A DNA stretch of 64,000 nucleotides, taken from Acanthococcus lagerstroemiae (lineage: Eukaryota; Arthropoda; Insecta; Hemiptera; Eriococcidae). The stretch covers positions 26,159,626 through 26,223,625 of the forward strand of contig CM063110.1 of the NCBI GenBank assembly GCA_031841125.1, read 5' to 3'. Each line of letters starts with the position of its first letter. The stretch's first letter is position 1. The translations under genes were made by a program, and so were the position numbers. Positions 1-12,062 of the stretch are shown in pieces. The notes under the pieces are model-generated. The model was not told the origin of the DNA. It made no database searches and worked only from the letters and a program-made list of their open reading frames with translations.

Positions 1-171
1 AATCCTACATATAGAAAATAACACAAAAAAAAAAGAAAACTAAAAGAACAACTTGAGATAGTAACGACAAAAACGAAACAAAACAACCTACTAAACACAA
101 CAACTAACTTCCAAAGCGAGAACCTATTCCATTTAATAACACAAGACCCACTGATTGAACAGACTACGTAA
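1..171 (+). pseudogene. Penelope-like element, C-terminal end of the RT/endonuclease ORF (partial)
   Basis: Frame 1 reads KLKEQLEIVTTKTKQNNLLN and ends in FHLITQDPLIEQTT before the TAA at 169-171. This resembles the charged, Leu/Asn-rich tail that follows the GIY-YIG nuclease in Penelope-like retroelements (PLEs), which act in RNA-templated insertion. An in-frame TAA lies at 19-21, and most of the protein would lie left of the window, so the copy is partial and probably dead. The hammerhead-like motif 90 bases downstream supports the call. The peptide alone is low-complexity; without the ribozyme neighbour I would be much less sure. Confidence 0.55.
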
Positions 172-264
172 CCAGAGACAACCAATAGGAACACACCAAA
201 TAGGTTTACCATACTGTACTGCACACAACTATAAGTACAAAACGACAAAGAGAAAAGTGTTAGG

Positions 265-310
265 GTACTCCACTGAAGATGGCATAACAGCCGAAAGCGC
301 TCTGGACTAC
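265..310 (+). ncRNA. Hammerhead ribozyme motif of a PLE terminal repeat
   Basis: All core parts occur in type I hammerhead order. Stem I 5' strand is GTACTCCA (265-272); core is CTGAAGA (273-279). A short stem II hairpin (GGC/GCC with loop ATAACA, plus a T-G wobble) is followed by GAA (293-295). The six-base self-complementary AGCGCT (296-301) forms the minimal stem III, and C302 is the predicted cleavage nucleotide. Stem I 3' strand TGGACTAC (303-310) pairs with 265-272 with one mismatch. PLEs are known to carry hammerheads of this kind, often with a tiny stem III that works best as a dimer. The core has A where CUGAUGA has its variable base, which is tolerated. Cleavage is inferred, not shown. 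Confidence 0.7.
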
Positions 311-400
311 AGAAGAAAGAAATTTTGAATTGGCACACCCTGAACACAGAATTTACCAAGTTCACTCATATTCCAACATAGACACTATTCTTGTGGTAGA
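311..400 (+). repeat. PLE 3' terminal-repeat tail
   Basis: Sequence after the ribozyme (GAATTGGCACACCC at 327-340, then a block containing ACCAAGTTCACTC) recurs in inverted orientation around 30,009-30,060. It is therefore part of the same PLE terminal repeat and not unique flanking DNA. The right edge is uncertain. Confidence 0.45.
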
Positions 401-1949
401 CCAAAACTACTGATCAAAGCAAACATTTTTTAAACATAATAAAATATTATTTTCTTGCCAAACAGAATCTCTCGAAGGAGGAGAGGCCGACAAATTTTTT
501 CGAACACAGTGTGTTCAGAATAAATCCAAGTTGTTAATTACCTAATTTTAATATTCAAGAAAGCAAATTTTACAAAAAAGAATACAAAAGTAATTAATTA
601 AAGGAGCATAAAATAAGCAAACCACAGAGGTGCAAGAATAAGGACTTTGATTAACTGCCCTCTACTACGACAATATGAACACAGGCTTCGAATCTTCCAA
701 AAAAAAAATTATCTCCTGAAAAATTGACCATTCTTCAGTTCAATCAGTTTTCTTATAAGAATACCAATCTTCTAGAGAATGCTAATTGGCCACTTTCGAG
801 ATTAATCGAGTTTCTAACAAATAGTCGGATCTTCCAGACACGCTGATTCTCTAATTCTGTACGACTGTATTAGATCCAGGCTCAACAAAGAAAAAATTCT
901 CCAAGCTCCATCAAGCCAGCAGTGCTGCAGAATTTTAGTTGAAATTAAGGGAGCACGTTAATTTCAGTGCTATTCCGCCGAAAATAGGAGGCGCACGTGT
1001 TGCAATCAAAAATATATTTCATTGTACAAGAAACAGAGGGGAAAAACTTAGAACGGTCAGAAAAAGTGGTGCCGAAAAATAATACGTCAAAATGTATTTA
1101 TGTTTTAAAAAAAACTTAGTCTATGAAAACAGTTATCGACAGTGGCGTCTCTTTCTCGACCGCCGAAAAAAGTTACCGAAATCGATAGAATTTTGTCTGG
1201 TGCTGCACAATTTTTCAACCAAGTATAGTCCTTTCGCCAAGTTTATTTAATCGCTAACCTTGACTTCGTGATTCTTGGTCGAGAATAAAACATAGTGCCC
1301 CGCTTTTTAAAGTCTTCTTGTGCTGCTACACACACGAGTATGTAAATTAGCTGTTATCCTGCCGTGAATAATGAATTAATGATGCGACCATTGCTCTGGT
1401 GCTTTTTACTACATATTGAAGCTGACATCAGTAAGTATACGAGAAAAAGCAACTCGATATTCTATTATGAATTGTAGAAAACAAATGAAACTTGAAACAT
1501 TACGAATCTGTAACAGGGTTTCAATAAAACCTCCCTCTCCCCCGGCTGGCATGACCTTTCAAAACATTCTGGTAGTTACGAATCCTTTGCAATTCATTTA
1601 GCAAGACTAATACACTGGATATGATAAGTGAACACCAAGTTTTGCATGCAAACACAACACCTGTCCTCCAAAATTGTGTATAATCTTTCTCTCCCACCCA
1701 CAAAAAATGATTGGCGGGAAAACGAGTATAGTAAAATTAATTGATTCCATCCTTCTTGAAAAGCTCTCAGAAATTGGTTCCCGGTTACTCTTAAGTTTCA
1801 CTGATCTTAATTTGGACTTTTGTCCTCCTTAAATATCTTCTGTCTTGATACGATTTTTAGACTTCTCTATCTAGTTTTTTCGGTTCTATCAGCACTGGCG
1901 ATAAGACGTGCTAGTGGTTACGTGCGAGCGCGAATTAGTCCAATCGTGA
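401..1949. other. No gene or repeat recognised
   Basis: AT-rich sequence with short A and T runs. The open frames are short and resemble no protein family I know. I see no tandem structure or terminal repeats. Confidence 0.5.
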
Positions 1950-2049
1950 ATGTGAGGAAAACGAGCTAATTAAAAAAAAAAAAAAAACTGATATCAGTCT
2001 TCAGTTGTCGTGTTGTTCATCTTAATTACTGGGGAGCTACACTCTGACC

Positions 2050-2645
2050 ATGGACGGAGAATTTCTAGTGGAATGGAAGAGTCTAGGAGAAGAAATCAAA
2101 TACATTCACGAGACAGTCACGAAGATAGAAGACAAGATTACGTGTATTAACGAGCAAATTAATGGACTGCGAAAAGAAAACGAAGAACTCAAAGCGGAAG
2201 TGGAACACCTAACAATTGGGCATAAGGGGACTGCTAGAAAGAACCGACTTAGAAAAGTATAGTCGAAAGAATATATAGAGATAAGTGGGATTCCAACGTT
2301 GAACGGAGAAAATGTACGGCAAATAATGCAATGTTTAGCAGAAAATCACGAAACAGAATTAAGTGAACATGACGTCGCGGCACATAGGTTACCAACGAGA
2401 GGTCAAGGATTGAAAATAATAGTAAAATTCAACAATAATAATAAAAAAAAGACGGAGTTCATTAGGAAGCGAAACAAGTTCGACCGTCGATTGGAAACAC
2501 ACCAATTTCTATAGGTGATCAATTGATGCCCAGGCCAAACAAAAAAGGAAGGAAGACAAGATTAAATTTGTATGGACACGTAACGGAGATGTATTTGTTA
2601 AGAATCATCAGCAATCAAGATATGAGACGCAGTAGAACTAGAGGA
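2050..2645 (+). pseudogene. LINE ORF1-type protein, coiled coil plus RRM-like and C-terminal domains (broken)
   Basis: The N-terminal about 70 residues, from the ATG at 2050, are a coiled coil (repeating E/K/L with NGLRKENEELKAEVEHL). A TAG at 2260-2262 interrupts the frame, which resumes directly as EYIEISGIP...HRLPTRGQGLKIIVKF, the RNA-binding core typical of L1/RTE-like ORF1 proteins. A frameshift near 2520 leads to KIKFVWTRNGDVFVKNHQ, the family's C-terminal domain motif. Such proteins coat LINE RNA in ribonucleoprotein particles. It precedes an endonuclease fragment at 3.1 kb in the expected order. One stop and at least one frameshift make it non-functional. An A-run and possible 5' UTR lie at about 1,950-2,049. 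Confidence 0.8.
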
Positions 2646-3106
2646 TCTCGACGACAGGGATGCATGCGGAAAAAATACAGACACCGTCGAAACGTACGAG
2701 CACAATGAAAGATACCCAGAGGAAAAGAAAACGTGAAGAGGAAAGAGACCCAAAGAAGCCCAGATGGAGAAGGCACACCAGAGGAACAAGGAAAGACATG
2801 GAGGACCAAAACAACGAAGTTTAACTGGAACACAAGATCGCAGCAAGTAACACTCGACAAATTTCGCAGGTCAATATCAGTTACAAATGGAGAGGTAAAT
2901 ACTAAATAGGAATAGTACTTCGGGGGAAAACGGGAATGGTATGACGGCAACAAGAAGCCCGCCATCAAAGACGAATAAAGAACAATGAATGTTAAAGGAA
3001 CGGGATAGAGGCTCGAACTCCATTCCCCCGGGACAGGCGGCCACGGGGGGGGGTATGGGCAAAAAACTTCCGCAACAGGAAAAATTGATGGGTAAATTAA
3101 GAATGC
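2646..3106 (+). other. LINE inter-domain spacer
   Basis: A purine-rich stretch between the ORF1 relic and the endonuclease start, with a G/C-rich patch near 3,025-3,055. It keeps the expected order of a non-LTR element, so I take it as decayed spacer or ORF2 leader. No conserved protein motif is visible. Confidence 0.4.
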
Positions 3107-3297
3107 ATGCAGAAAACTAGGAAGAGAGAAAGTCGAGAAATAATGTATTTTAATTGTAGAGGGCTAGTGGGAGAGGAAAGGATATACGAATTCGAAAAAG
3201 TGATAAGTGAAATAAAGTGGGATATCATTGGCCTCTCGGAAACAAGAAGGATAGGGGACAATCTAATACAAAAAGAAAGAAGCGGACACCACAAGGT
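3107..3297 (+). pseudogene. RTE-like LINE ORF2, APE-type endonuclease N-terminus (truncated)
   Basis: Reads MYFNCRGLVGEERIYEFEKV, then EIKWDIIGLSETRRIGD, then ERSGHH. The order NCRGL, KWDIIGLSETRR and a following GH is characteristic of the APE-like endonuclease of endonuclease-reverse transcriptase LINEs; the E of SETRR would be a metal-binding residue. Similarity stops at about 3,297 and the frame runs into unrelated sequence, so the reverse transcriptase is absent. It belongs with the ORF1 relic upstream. The truncation looks like a deletion or rearrangement, because LINE insertions normally lose the 5' end and not the 3' end. Confidence 0.8.
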
Positions 3298-3859
3298 TTT
3301 ACTTGGCCTTAATTTGGTTTTATGTTCGTAGTTTCGGTTTGTTTTCAACTTTTTTGGTAATTATTTGGAGATAGCTGAGTTCTCAGTCTCCATCGTCCAG
3401 TCTCAATCAAGCGGGTTTTCCTGATTTTCGGTTTTATTTCAGCGGAAGTTGGTGATTTCGGAAATCACGGTGGACTTCTTTTTTCATTCTCTTTAGTGGC
3501 GGTCAGTTAACGAATTTTACTGGATTTCGGTATTCTCTGGGCTTGTATTGTTCTATTCATTTTAGTCTTGATTTGCTAATTTATTATATTTTTTCGTTTT
3601 GTTTCATTTTCCTTTAGCGTTTTCAATATTTTTTGCAGTAATGTAGCTATGAGTAGGGTAGTTTCGATAACAACCTTCTAGCCTCCGCACACTTCTATAA
3701 CTAAATAGGTGTAATGACGATTAAGCGAGTGAAAGAAATTATAGGTCTTCCCTTCCCCTTGAAATAGGCATACCTACCGATGCCAATAGCCGGACCAAAA
3801 GCTTACGTACATGGGACATTTATTTCTCGCTTAGACTATTCAGCAGTTTCGACCATTTC
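3298..3859. other. Unassigned AT-rich stretch
   Basis: T-rich sequence between the truncated LINE and the left end of the 3.87 kb TIR element. No coding similarity or repeat structure seen. Confidence 0.5.
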
Positions 3860-3865
3860 ATTTTA

Positions 3866-6800
3866 CAGGGTGTCAACTGAATTTGGGAAACAAAATATCA
3901 CGACATTCATGACATTTTTTCATGACTATCATGCGGATATAAAAAGAAAATGGAAGGGGGGCGAACTCGGCGCTTCGCAACTCACTGAGAGTTCTACCTT
4001 TTGAACCCCCCTTTTTTTGATTAATTCACAGATAAACCAAAATTTGTGTTGTGGAACTTACATTCTGCACCTGATTTTCCAATAGGGGGATACCTGAAAT
4101 AAGAGAATATTTTGAGAGTACAAGTGTACCTTATTCAGGGTGTCAATTCTTGTTCGGAAGTCATTTTCCCTGACTTCTCCAGGTTTTCCAGGTCAATTTT
4201 TCCAGTTTTCCAGACCCTTCAAATACAAATTACATGGGGGTCAAAATTTTTTTGAACATCGTGAGCGGCGAATATTATCAATCATTCCACAAACTTTTTT
4301 TTCACTACCGTGTCCTTATGAATCTGTGGCCGAGGGGGTGTAAACATTTAATGATAGAAATGAAAACGCGCTCTATAGGGTGCAGCGTGGTACAATGTCA
4401 ATTAAGACTTCATAGATTTTTGTTTTCGTGTAACTTAATGCAGACCGTGAAGAGAGGGGTGGGGGCGGAAAGAATAAAATTCTAAAATTGATTTTTAGAT
4501 TTTCGAGGTCACTTTATTCGATTTTGGGGCAATTTTTGGATCCTGTCCCTCCAGGTGCGACCAATGAGGTAGCAAGAGCGTAGGACGAGCAACGGTTGAC
4601 TCGGAATTTACCATTTCTAATTAAAGCCACCGAATAAGGTAAAAATACAGTTTTATTTATTTAAAGTGCTGCTAATAGAGAATAACGTCGTAAAAATTTT
4701 TCAACTGAAAAAGAACGGGAGCTTAAATTTGGTCCAGATTAAAAATCGGCAGCGATATTCGAAATCAGCGACACAAAATCACCCCTATTTCCATGTTTCG
4801 TGCAATTTTTCGCCGGAAAAGCTGAATTTGTATTACGGACAGTGCTTTGGAAGGGATCGGATAAAAATCTGAGGCAATATTCGAAATCAGCGACACAGAG
4901 CTTGGTTGACTATCCTGTCCAAAAAATTGACTTTAGAATCCCGTAAAGAATTTGGAACTTGCGAAAAACTAGAGTAACCGGAATTAGCCCCTCCTCGTGG
5001 AAACTGAATGGTTTAGGAGGAGGGAACATAACTACTAAAAAGAATTCTAGAACCCGGGTGAAATAGCCGCAGCATATCTAACGACAAATGCTAAGGAAGT
5101 AAAATGGGGGTTAGGATCTGGACCAGGGGACGCGGAAGAGGTTTCAATTTAAGAGTATCGACAGATACAATAAAATGTCATATTATTTGAAAACAATGGA
5201 CTCTTTCGTAACGCGATAATAATTATTATGCGGTCTTTAGAGTTTTTCAAATTTTGTGGATTGATTACTCTTCCCCAGTGACGTATCGTCAGGGGGATTT
5301 GCCCCCCCCCCCAATATTTTTACATAGTTATCTAATATCATACCTCAGTTTTCGACTTTTTCTCCCTTGAAAATCTTATTCCCCCCCCCCTTGGGGGAAA
5401 ATCCCCCAAAATTAATCTCGGAAGTCCATTTCATTAACACTTGTCTACATTTGCGAAGGAGAGGGGAACCGAAGCAAAACCCGATGGCAGGACATCCCAG
5501 AAGGTGACTTCATTGGTTTTCAGATTTTCGTTTCTTTACGACTTTCTCAAAAAAATCTTTCCTCGGGGGAAAGACGCTAGACCGAATATTTCTTCATTTT
5601 CGCTTCTTTTCGCGCCGATTTTCAAATTCTCGCGAGCAGGATGAGATGAAAACACGAAACACGAAACAGCTGATATTGGAAGACGTGTACAAGGATTGGT
5701 TCGCGTTTCGTCATATTCAGGGACAATTATTTTATGTCCTAAAAACAGTGAAATATGCGCGTATAATACTCCCCAAAAAAGGCCGAAATATGTCAAAATA
5801 TTCCCTCACGTGTAAAATATGCTCAAAATATTCAAAAATACAATATGGGTATCAACATGCAGGACTTTTCAAGCTGAATAATTGTGACACCACCTGAAAT
5901 TCAGCCACTATTACAGTCGTGTTCTAAACAGTCTGAAACGCAAAAAAAACATTGCCCCCGCCCCATCTTCACAACTGTGACGAGTGTAATACCTCCCTTT
6001 TCTCCGAAAAGTCGGTAAAATATGTCGAAACATAAAATAATTTTCCCTGGTCATTTTTTTCGTGAAATGGTTCGTGAAAAGTCACGAAATACGAAATACG
6101 TTAAGGGTATAGCAGCCTTAAGAGAAAGATGTAGACGCGAAGCGAATACCATGAAAACGATATTATCACACCAACACACTCTGTATCTACTACTGCGATG
6201 GAGAGGGGGTTGTATTACCCACGCCCTTCTCCTATGAAAGGAAAAAGATAAGAAAATTGCCTGAGCGAAGCGAAGGAAAATTTCGTTTCTATAAGAAATA
6301 GGGTATAATCTGTTTGAAATACTGCGGAATTTCGCAGTCGATTTTTTTTTTACAAAATTCCCTGACTTTTAGATGAAAAATACTGAAAATTCCGAAATTC
6401 CCTGACTTTTCCAGGTTTTCCAGAAAATTGACACCCGGATATTTTTCAACTGCACTAAGCTTGGATTTTTTATTTTTTTTAAATATATTTTTTTAAGAAT
6501 CACCAGAATTACACTTGTTGTATACGTCATTTTCCCTTTAACGAGATTACAGTAATATGGATTGCAATACAAATGAGACAGTCTTAAGAGAGTTGAAAAA
6601 TACCCATAGTTTTGCCCCTCTTTGTCGGTAGTTTGAACATGCGATCTTCTGTATTTATAAGCATGCAGAAAAACAAGCAATACTCCATTTATATGAAATC
6701 GGAGATGAATGTGTTCCGTATCTAATAACTGACGGGAAAAATGAAAGGCTAACAAATATTAGATTCATTATGCATTGATTTAGGAAAATCATTAATCACT

Positions 6801-7242
6801 TATTTTATCAACACATTTCTGAAACATTTAAGCAATAATAAGCTTGAAACAAACAACTTTGGAAAATATTTTTGGAATAAATTACAAAATACTTCTCATG
6901 TAATAACAATAATCACAATCACAAGAGCACTGATTAGAATGAAAGAAATAAAGCACAATTCCTCATTCAAATAATTTTTGAACACCAATTTATCAACACC
7001 GCGTCACTTTTTATCCATTAGCAGATCATTCAATACTAACCCCCTATCAATACTCAATATTTTTTTCTCATTAAATAAATAAAACTGATTTTTTGGGGGG
7101 GAGGGGGGGGGGGTAAATATTGTGAAATATGACATGATAAAATATCATGACTTTTTTGAGTTTTAGTTGAAATATCAAGATGTTTCACGACTTTCATGAC
7201 AATTTTTTGTAATCATGACTTTTCAGGCCAGTGGACACCCTG
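3866..7242. mobile_element. TIR DNA transposon, family Y, non-autonomous, split by family X copy 1
   Basis: The left end CAGGGTGTCAACTG and right end CAGTGGACACCCTG are imperfect inverted repeats. Subterminal blocks rich in CATGAC/TCATGA repeats face each other on the two sides. ATTTTA occurs immediately outside both ends (3860-3865 and 7243-7248), a likely 6-bp target-site duplication. No transposase is visible. With the nested element (4136-6438) removed, Y is about 1.07 kb. Superfamily is not assigned: similar CAGGGTG-starting ends occur in several groups. Confidence 0.65.
4136..6438. mobile_element. TIR DNA transposon, family X copy 1, nested in family Y
   Basis: Starts CAGGGTGTCAATTCTTG and ends AAATTGACACCCGG. 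Both subterminal regions are packed with CCCTGACTT and TTTTCCAG units in opposite orientation. It is collinear with copies at 15462-17043 and 59755-61703, sharing blocks such as GGTCCAGATTA, the CGAAATCAGCGACAC motif (present twice) and a late block with AAACACGAAACACGAAACAG. Short open frames are broken in sibling copies, so I see no transposase. Flanks TTATT and ATATT could be a decayed 5-bp duplication. Confidence 0.75.
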
Positions 7243-7248
7243 ATTTTA

Positions 7249-10200
7249 GAAAATGAAAAGCTCATGATCGCGAAACCCAAGACTAGTAAGGACATTTTAA
7301 ACAACAACACACTTCAACTGCTGGTTAAAACTGTAGTGAAATACTCTTAGTTACGTTGACCATAAGACTACATAGACTGAACGTCTCTAGTCGAAACATA
7401 AAAATGATTAATCACGTGTCGCGATACTCGATTATCATTCATATCTCTCGTCTGCACGAATGCCTCTGTTTCAGTTTTTGATGCATTGGATCTCCGTCCA
7501 ACATGCATGCACAATGTACGCATATCAAATACCTATTTATATATTTTCCTATGTACATATTCATTCAGATGTAATTCCGTTAAAATATTTCAGATCAAGT
7601 TGAGCTGGTATAAGGCTGATAACATCGAAGATACTCCCACGTGTGCAAAAAGAACGAAGGGCGTGTTTTGTTTGTCGTACTCGACCAAATCTGTTCTACA
7701 ATTCGAGCGAAATAAATTCTACATAATATGGCGACGAGATGAAACTAACGGACAAAAAGAAAACTCGCGTATTCGGATAAGAAAATATGAAATACCAGTA
7801 TTAATAGTGAGACACGCTTTTCTTTCCGTATCTCGCAATAATCATTTTTAATGTTCCGTATGCATATTCCTGTCTATGACTGAACTATAATGTATATCTA
7901 CCATCTTTTTAATCGGTTTCGTTTATGACTACGTTTATTGGCTACACTTTATCTTCATTTTTTTGAACATTATTTCAACTGAGCCAACGGTTGAATTTTT
8001 TTGAAAAGCTTACCATCGGCTCGAAAACGAGAAAGACGATGTATAATGAATGGTATTTATCGTAAAATCACTTTAGGTCGCCATAATGTCATTTCGCGGC
8101 TTCTTCTGCACACGCAGTCTAAAGTTTTCCCAAACAATATATCGACGAATTTTAGATTGCATTTTCCTTTTTATCGATTCTCTTTTTATAAACCGTCCCG
8201 ATCACGTAAGTACTCATTTTATTAGGTTAATTCTCTCGAATTAGAACCCTTTCTTGAATAACTTAGAAAGTCCCTACTTGGAAGGCTGAGTGCAAAAAGT
8301 GATTAGGTACGTTCTCGTTCTCTCACAGCGGCAGATTATGTCGACCACATGCCAGACAAATCTGTCACTGCAAGAAAATGAATGACTAAACCACTCTTTG
8401 CATCGAGCCCTCCAATTATTCGAATAAATTTTACCCGTGAAGTAGTGCACAGATATCTAGAACTTTATCTTCATTTCGTACCCCTGTGTTTACAGATGTT
8501 TACTACGAACTTTTGTTCTGAGTCTGAACTTTACAACCAATCGCAGGTAAATTTTGTCTTCATCGTAACATAAGCACACATGTACGCAAAGCCGTAGCTA
8601 TTTTTTGGAAGGGGAGGGGGTAGTTTGCAGAAATTTAGAAAAAAATTCTATACTTTCCCCATTTCACGGGCTGGCTACTAGAATTTGCCGAATATCGACT
8701 TTTCAAACAACATGAGGAGGGGAAGCTCAAATCCTCTCGTTACGGTGACCTTGCACATATTCTCTGGAATCGAAACATGGAGCCATTTGCAATTAGAAAT
8801 ACCACAACAGTTGAACACACCCAAATAAGAAAGACCGAACCTTTTTACCAAGAAGGTAGTGCTCCATTTTCTCCCTCATTTCCCCAAGGCAACAAGCCTC
8901 ACTGAATCATTACATAAGTGAACCAGCTTCTCGAAGAATTGACTCTGGTTTGGCATAGTGGCTTCACAGCACCTAAGATCGGGGGCACTGGAGGGAAAAT
9001 GTCGAAGACAGCAAGGGTGGGGCTGGGAAGGATATAATCCAAAAATAATTTCACGAAGTGAACAACATTTTCCAATTGGCCACGCTGTCATTCTGTATTT
9101 GAAATAATATTGATTTCTCCAACTTTCATCATTCTCCCTCTCCCTCGATGAAGAAACAAAAATCGATTTTGTACGCCCTGGGCTTGGATTAGGCCGCTGC
9201 GAATGAATATCGACCGACCATCACTCGAGAATAGTCATTATCAAATGATATACCCGAATGTGGACACTGTTCATCGGCATCGACAGAGGAAAGCTGAACG
9301 TCCGACATTTGAGCGCTGCTCGCGAAGTCACAACTCAAGTATCTTGACGAGAGGAAATGGAGTTTGTTTTTCCTGGAACTAATTCTAAAACAGGAAAGGG
9401 GAAAATGAGGGTAATAGGACACTGATATAGATTCACTTAGCATCTTGGTGGATATTTCCAATTTCTGTGCTCTGACAAGGTATTGTTTTTTTAGATATGC
9501 ACGTATGATACACGAAGTAAGACGGGTTCAAAGACATTAGCTCTTGTGCCTGGGATTTTACCCCTCCGCAGTATTATTCTTCAGGTCTTGAAAAGACATG
9601 CGTTTTGAAGTACACTTCTTCCTGCCCATTTTCATTTAGCAAGTATGAACACACAAGCATATTAGAGCGGTTGGGGGAGAAAGAAAGTAGTTTGAATTTA
9701 ACTATTTATAAACATGCAAATTTTTTAAACTACGAACGTCCATAAATTAAAAAAATTCGCACTTTTTTAGAGTAACAGAATTTTTTTGACAAGAAAATGT
9801 CCTTATTCGGAGTTACCACTTGACAAAATTTTTCTTGACAGATTCTCCATTCCACCTTTCGGTAGACACGCACATGTTTTCAGCTGAGTATGAGAAGCCA
9901 AACCGAAGTATAAAGTAAACAAACTACAGATTCATTTCAGATCTTATAATATCTTTATTCGCACTCGTGGATATCTGTTTATAGTGAGAAAATATTTTTA
10001 AAAGTAATTTAAACTTTTTTTTCGCGGCTGCAATTAGAAGATATGAAATATTGTTACTCGTTGGTCGCTTTCCCCCAGAAAAAAAAGTTTTCAGCCATAA
10101 CTTAAACACAGAAAAAAGTACAGTGGGCGAAGAAACGGTTTCCAAAAAAACAAATCTTATTAAAATTATGTTTTAGTGACGTCCATTTCGAGCCGCAGTC

Positions 10201-10600
10201 TGCCTAATTAAAAATTCTTCGTGTACCCACAGCTTCCGACGTTACCTTAAACCGAACAATTAATAATTCAGGTTTAGGTTTCTGGTCCGATGTCACCAGT
10301 ATACCAAAAGCATTCGCTCTCAAAATAAGTTATGTAGTTTTTCACGTTAGTTTAGCTTAGCATTTGAACAATGAGTCACTGGGCGTATGACACTTCAGTA
10401 AAAATATCTAGACTCGTTTTATGATTAAATTTGAGGGATATACGATTCATAACTCGGCAATATGATTTCAAATATTTTATTTTCAATCAGGTGATGTTTT
10501 GCAACGTTAGCTGTAAATAATATATGCCCAAAATAGGTGAGAATACATCAGAAAAACAACAAAGGCAATCACCCCGTCTAGAAAATGAAACTGAAGTTGA
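7249..10600. other. Mostly unassigned; weak exon-like stretch at about 7.59-7.80 kb
   Basis: The best open stretch here follows a pyrimidine-rich tract and TTTCAG near 7,590 and reads IKLSWYKADNIEDTPTCAKR. I recognise no family, and a 70-codon open stretch can occur by chance. A GGGG-rich patch at 8,605-8,625 resembles MITE termini but lacks a convincing partner. Confidence 0.3.
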
Positions 10601-10619
10601 AAATGCTTTAAAAATACTG

Positions 10620-10830
10620 AAGTCTTACAGAGTTTCAAACAACCGTACAGAAGTCTCAAAGAGTCGCAAAGAATCCCGAATACGTATGAAAGAATTTTGA
10701 AAGTTGTAAATGAGTTTCGAACAGCGGCAGCCAGGCTTAAACAAGTCCAGAAAAGTCTTATAGAGTCTGGAATAAGTTAATGAGTCTTGAGCAAGTCTGA
10801 AAAGTCTTAAACAAGTTTTCAACGGCAGAG
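10620..10830. repeat. Degenerate short tandem repeat (AAGTCT-type)
   Basis: Many imperfect units such as AAAGTCTTAAACAAG, AGTCTCAAAGAGTC and GAGTCTTGAGCAAGTCTG recur every 15-20 bases. Similar wording recurs near 11,090-11,190, 12,660-12,930 and 19,680-19,760, so this looks like a dispersed, decayed satellite. Confidence 0.5.
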
Positions 10831-11518
10831 ATTCTTTTAAAAAAATTGAAAAAGCCTCAAAGAAAGTTTCATTGTCTTAAAACACATTACTGAGCTGTAG
10901 TAGTTATTACTAATTGTTTATTTTCAGTCCCTATTCTAAGAAAATAAATAATTAAATAAAATCAAATAAATTTGAAAAAATTATAATATTTCAACATTAT
11001 TTTCATTAATAGATCCTTTCCTATTTATTTTATTTTAATGATAATTATTAATTTAGCTTCATTTATTAATTCTTCGAAGGGTCTTATGAAGCCTGAAATG
11101 GTCGAACAGATACTAGAACAGATCTCAAACAGTTAGTGAATCATGAACACAGACCTCACAGAGTCACTAGCAAATCTGGGAGCGTCTTGAATGATTCCGA
11201 GTGAACGTTATTTTTGATTTCCCCCCCCCCCCCAATCAATGCAACAGTTCCTCGAAATTATTTCCTTTGATGAGAAAATAATTTCCTGAATGTTTGAGGA
11301 AGATCGAACATTTTAATCCCATAGCGCCCGGGGGTCAGAGTTGTAAATATTGGGTCAAATTCGGTGGAATGAAACAAAAAAAAAAGTAAGCACGGGAAAA
11401 TCTATGGATTTTCATAAAATATAGAAACGTTATCCAGTCAAGACAATAAATGATACCTGTAAAATTTCAGACACTTATATCCCCTAGTGCGCTGTTGCTG
11501 CAGCCATTTTCGTGTATA

Positions 11519-11537
11519 AATGTGTGTGTGTGTGTGT
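11519..11537. repeat. (TG)n microsatellite
   Basis: About nine uninterrupted TG units. Confidence 0.9.
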
Positions 11538-12023
11538 TTTGTTATTGATAACTTTCAAACGCTTTTGAGCTTCAGTCGATTAACGGAATGACTCGCTTCT
11601 TACGCCATTGGTAAAGAAGGCAACATTTTTCATATAAGACATTTTTCGGCTCCAATGCTGGAGGCGGGGGGTATTATCCGTGCCTAAAAGTAAAACATTG
11701 GGCTCTAATAATAGCTAAACACGTAACAAGCCACAAAATTGAAAACTATGGCGATCTTGATGAAATTATATAGAATTATTTTTCACAGACAGTACATTAC
11801 GTATTCAAAAAATATTTGTTTCTCTTCAGCAGTGCTGCCCTTACACTAATTCAAACTTAGTAAAAGGCGAGCCCGATTTAAAACGTGTGATCATGGTGAA
11901 ACAAACTCTTAGGTCCGGTTGAATACTGTCTTGAAATTATGAATGATGGATGGATTCCAAGAAATTGTACTAGAAAAATATGTGCTTCAGAAACAAATTC
12001 TTCTATTTCGTGAGCCTGACTTG

Positions 12024-12028
<5 letters not shown>

Positions 12029-12054
<26 letters not shown>
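12029..12054. repeat. Poly(A) tract, about 26 bases
   Basis: An uninterrupted A run followed by GAAGAA. It could be the tail of an old retroposed copy, but I cannot identify a body upstream. Confidence 0.7.

Positions 12055-12062
<8 letters not shown>

Noticed and set aside
8585..8720. MITE suggested by GCCGTAGCT and GGCTACTAG
   Set aside because: The two putative ends do not pair beyond a few bases and no target duplication is present.
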